Shown piece after piece: positions 22,998 to 24,783 of a DNA stretch of 24,783 nt. The notes under the pieces are model-generated. The model was not told the origin of the DNA, made no database searches, and was given only the letters and a program-made list of their open reading frames with translations. Within the stretch, counting starts at the first letter, position 1. Every line of letters begins with the position of its first letter. The position numbers were made by a program, and so were the translations under genes. The stretch covers positions 1-24,783 of the forward strand of contig CABRZO010000013.1 in assembly GCA_902475455.1 (NCBI GenBank). Reading direction: 5' to 3'. This stretch comes from an uncultured Eubacteriales bacterium. GTDB lineage: Bacteria > Bacillota > Clostridia > Oscillospirales > Oscillospiraceae.

Positions 22998-23018
22998 AAA
23001 AAGGCTCCTTTCCAATAC

Positions 23019-23047
23019 TTGACTTTCCGGGTCGGTTACAGTATGTT
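23019..23047 (+). promoter_or_regulatory. Promoter of the HxlR gene
   Basis: TTGACT, 17 bases, TATGTT. The -10 overlaps the left half (CAGTAT, 23039-23044) of a candidate operator. Confidence 0.5.
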
Positions 23048-23071
23048 TTTTGTACTAATACCATGATACTG
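23039..23071. promoter_or_regulatory. Candidate HxlR operator between divergent promoters
   Basis: CAGTAT-N21-ATACTG is a perfect inverted repeat whose halves lie on the -10 elements of the two divergent promoters. An inner AGTA-N9-TACT repeat overlaps it. One regulator dimer pair could control both genes. Confidence 0.5.
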
Positions 23072-23090
23072 ATTTTTTCCCCGCCGTCAA
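23063..23090 (-). promoter_or_regulatory. Promoter of nitroreductase/ene-reductase
   Basis: On the minus strand, TTGACG, 16 bases, TATCAT. It overlaps the right operator half ATACTG. Confidence 0.5.
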
Positions 23091-23147
23091 GTAGCATGGA
23101 AAAACAAACCTGGTATGGAAAAACGAACCAAAGGAGCGTGTGTTCAA

Positions 23148-23522
23148 ATGGAACCCTTGCAGACCGTACCGGAGTACCTGCGCTATATGCAGGCGCACCC
23201 GGAGATTACCACCTGTCCCATCCGCCGCTGTCTGGGGGTGATGGGGGGAAAGTGGAAGATTTTCATTGTCCTCCAGCTCTTCGGGGCCCCGGCCCTCCGG
23301 TTCGGAGAGCTGGCCCGGGGGGTGGAGGGCATCACCAACGCCATGCTGTCCGCCAGCCTCCGGGAGCTGGAGCGGGACGGCATGGTGGAGCGGCAGCAGT
23401 TCAATGAGATCCCGCCCCATGTGGAATATCGGCTCACCCCGGAGGGCCGGAGTTTGGGCAGCGTGCTGCTGGCCCTGGCCAACTGGGGGCTGGAGCACCC
23501 GGCGCCCCAGCAAGCGGACTAA
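23148..23522 (+). CDS. HxlR-family winged-helix transcriptional regulator
   Basis: The 124-residue protein is nearly all one HxlR domain. The conserved Cys23 in CPIRRCLGVMGGKWKIFIV is followed by LRFGELARGVEGITNAMLSASLRELERDGMVERQQF (recognition region) and the VEYRLTPEGRSL wing. In relatives this cysteine senses electrophiles, disulfide stress or formaldehyde. ATG at 23148 follows AAAGGAG by eleven bases; the in-frame ATG at 23115 has no ribosome site. It lies between the nitroreductase/ene-reductase pair and the SnoaL-fold pair, all of which point the other way. Confidence 0.9.
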   Translation: MEPLQTVPEYLRYMQAHPEITTCPIRRCLGVMGGKWKIFIVLQLFGAPALRFGELARGVEGITNAMLSASLRELERDGMVERQQFNEIPPHVEYRLTPEGRSLGSVLLALANWGLEHPAPQQAD

Positions 23523-23532
23523 AACCCTTGGT

Positions 23533-24186
23533 TCAGATACCCGGGCAGCTGTCGTAGGCCTCGGGCACCGCGGGCTCGTCCTCGGGATAGATGGCGTCGG
23601 GGCCGTAGGTCCAGAAGGGCTTCTCCAGGGGGTGGCAGTAGGGGCCCATATCGGGCATCTCGCCGTTGCCCGCCATCTTCAGGGCGGGCTGGCCCCAGCT
23701 GCGGTTGTAGGGGGTCAGGAAGAGGGGATAGAGGGTCATGTGCCAGAACTTCCAGACTCCGTCCTCCTTGATGAACTCCACCTCATACTTGCCCCAGCAC
23801 CAGGAGCCCTTCTCCTTGCCGGGGGAGGGGGCGGTCTCGGTGCCCGGAGAGATCCAGATGCCCCGGGCGGTCTTGCCGTCGGCGGCCACCTCGATGATGT
23901 CGGTGCACATCTCGTGGATCATCATGAGCCCCCGGATCTCTTCGTAGTCCTCGGGGTTGTTCCGGTCTCCGTGGAAGCCCACATAGCTCTGATAGACCCC
24001 CTCGTAGCCGATGAATTTGCCGAAGGGCATGGTCTGGCTTACGTCGTCCCGCTTGGACCAGAGTTCCATGAACTCCTTGTTGCGGAAGGCGCTGTGGAGA
24101 TAGGAATATCTGCCCATCAGGTTGCGGCAGGCCTGGGCGGCCTCCAGCCGCTCGGCCTGGAGCATCAGATCGTTCAGTTCACTCAT
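23533..24186 (-). CDS. SnoaL-like (NTF2-fold) protein, downstream member of a tandem pair
   Basis: The 217-residue protein begins with the helix LEAAQACRNLMGRYSYLHSAF, then EFMELWSKRDDVSQTMPFG, VGFHGDRNNP, MMIHEMCTDIIEV, SPGTET and WCWGKYEVEFIKEDGVWKFWHMTLYPLF. This is the cone-shaped SnoaL/NTF2 layout with an extra C-terminal 60 residues. Family members include isomerases, dehydratases (BaiE), cyclases and non-enzymes. AGGAGGG lies eight bases before the ATG, which follows the preceding stop by four bases. Its gene ends ten bases from the convergent HxlR gene with no terminator between. Confidence 0.8.
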   Translation of the reverse strand: MSELNDLMLQAERLEAAQACRNLMGRYSYLHSAFRNKEFMELWSKRDDVSQTMPFGKFIGYEGVYQSYVGFHGDRNNPEDYEEIRGLMMIHEMCTDIIEVAADGKTARGIWISPGTETAPSPGKEKGSWCWGKYEVEFIKEDGVWKFWHMTLYPLFLTPYNRSWGQPALKMAGNGEMPDMGPYCHPLEKPFWTYGPDAIYPEDEPAVPEAYDSCPGI

Positions 24187-24190
24187 GTTT

Positions 24191-24783
24191 TCAGCCCTCC
24201 TGATCCATAAAGGTGATGCCCACATCCTCAAACTTCTCATAGGGCCAGGGGATGGCGGGCTCGTTGGCGGGGTAGACCTCGGTGGGGGAATAGCTCCACC
24301 AGGAGGTGCTCCGCTGGCTGCTCATAAAGGTGTAGTCCTCGGGGGCGGGCTGCTTGGTGTCCACCCAGCTCTCGCCGTACTCGCACTTGAAGAGGGGGTA
24401 GAGCCGCATGTGCCAGATCTTCCACTCCCCGTTGTCGTCCTTGATGAAGTCCACGGCGTACTTGCCCCAGCACCACTCGGCGTGGGCCTGGCCGGAGCCC
24501 TCTTCCTTCTGCATGCCCGGCACCTGGCCGTCCACATAGGTCTCGTGGCCGGGGCTGAGCCAGGCCCCCTTGGCGGTCTTGCCGTCCTCGGCTACCTCAA
24601 TGACCTCGGTGTCCATCTCGTGCATCATGACGGCACCCTTCAGGCTGTCCAGCACCTTGGGGTCGCTGCGATCCCCGTGGTCCTTCATGTAGCAGGCTTT
24701 CACGCCCTCAAAGCCCTGGTAGCTGCCCCAGGGCATCACCAGCAGGTCGTCCTCCCGCTTGGCCCAGAGGTCGATATACTCCT
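24191..24783 (-). CDS. SnoaL-like (NTF2-fold) protein, upstream member of the pair (partial)
   Basis: The start is beyond the right edge: an open frame continues upstream of the methionine at 24739 and reads EYIDLWAKREDDLLVMPWGSY, aligning with EFMELWSKRDDVSQTMPFGKF of its neighbour. Shared segments include HGDR, MMHEMDTEVIEVAEDGKTAKGAW, SPGHET, WCWGKYAVDFIK and WKIWHMRLYPLF. The C-terminal tails also match (SPTEVYPANEPAIPWPY against GPDAIYPEDEPAVPEAY). The pair is therefore a tandem duplication that has diverged, consistent with a heteromeric complex or two successive steps. Confidence 0.8.
   Translation of the reverse strand, partial: EYIDLWAKREDDLLVMPWGSYQGFEGVKACYMKDHGDRSDPKVLDSLKGAVMMHEMDTEVIEVAEDGKTAKGAWLSPGHETYVDGQVPGMQKEEGSGQAHAEWCWGKYAVDFIKDDNGEWKIWHMRLYPLFKCEYGESWVDTKQPAPEDYTFMSSQRSTSWWSYSPTEVYPANEPAIPWPYEKFEDVGITFMDQEG

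Noticed and set aside
20358..23066. Open frame of 902 codons on the plus strand
   Set aside because: It lies opposite the well-supported ene-reductase and nitroreductase genes, is low in complexity (Gly, Val, His, Leu and Gln-rich) and has no ribosome site. It is an antisense shadow of GC-rich codons.
23533..24783. Calling the SnoaL pair bile acid 7-alpha-dehydratase (BaiE)
   Set aside because: The Tyr-x4-Asp pattern of the BaiE active site is not seen, the proteins are longer, and no other definite bai gene is present.

Overview
The window looks like chromosomal DNA of a GC-rich gut Clostridium relative. I infer Oscillospiraceae (Flavonifractor, Lawsonibacter or Oscillibacter type). The basis is high GC with AT-rich intergenic promoters of sigma-A type, strong AGGAGG ribosome sites, and clostridial gene sets: FeoA-FeoA-FeoB-Cys-rich peptide-DUF2325-DUF3793-flavodoxin, a FliB-like methylase, and a CbxX/FtsH-type AAA protein. 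I see no tRNA, rRNA, CRISPR array, transposase or phage gene.

Layout. 1-3667 (minus strand): the start of a large multi-AAA protein that runs off the left edge, then a secreted lipoprotein. 3886-6293 (plus): a complete beta-CASP nuclease and a cytidylate-kinase-like protein between a near-consensus promoter and a perfect bidirectional terminator. 6312-8550: a DUF2798 membrane protein (minus) and a MATE efflux pump (plus) diverge from a shared region. Each has a leader RNA ending in a terminator hairpin, and the MATE leader has the architecture of a riboswitch. 8686-10897: a small protein under a LexA-type operator, then a PHP phosphoesterase overlapping a FliB-like methylase. 10920-15945: a seven-gene ferrous-iron locus with five copies of a GTTAG-N6-CTAAC inverted repeat, four in the feoA promoter region and one before DUF2325. 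15957-18416 (minus): an M20 peptidase, C39-like peptidase and HD protein operon. 18464-20388: a cytosolic Sel1-repeat protein. 20406-24783: an HxlR-type regulator beside a nitroreductase, an ene-reductase of the TMADH/BaiCD/BaiH kind, and two tandem SnoaL-fold proteins, the last cut by the right edge.

How the genes may work together. The iron locus combines uptake (FeoA, FeoB), a membrane Cys-rich peptide and probable iron- or redox-linked cytosolic partners, apparently under one metal-dependent repressor. The right-hand cluster looks like an inducible reductive pathway for an unsaturated or cyclic organic compound, with flavoenzymes as reductants and SnoaL-fold proteins as lyase, isomerase or binding partners. 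The substrate cannot be read from the sequence. The points most worth checking are the MATE leader RNA, the repeated iron-locus operator, the HxlR/ene-reductase/SnoaL cluster, and the SOS-controlled small protein.
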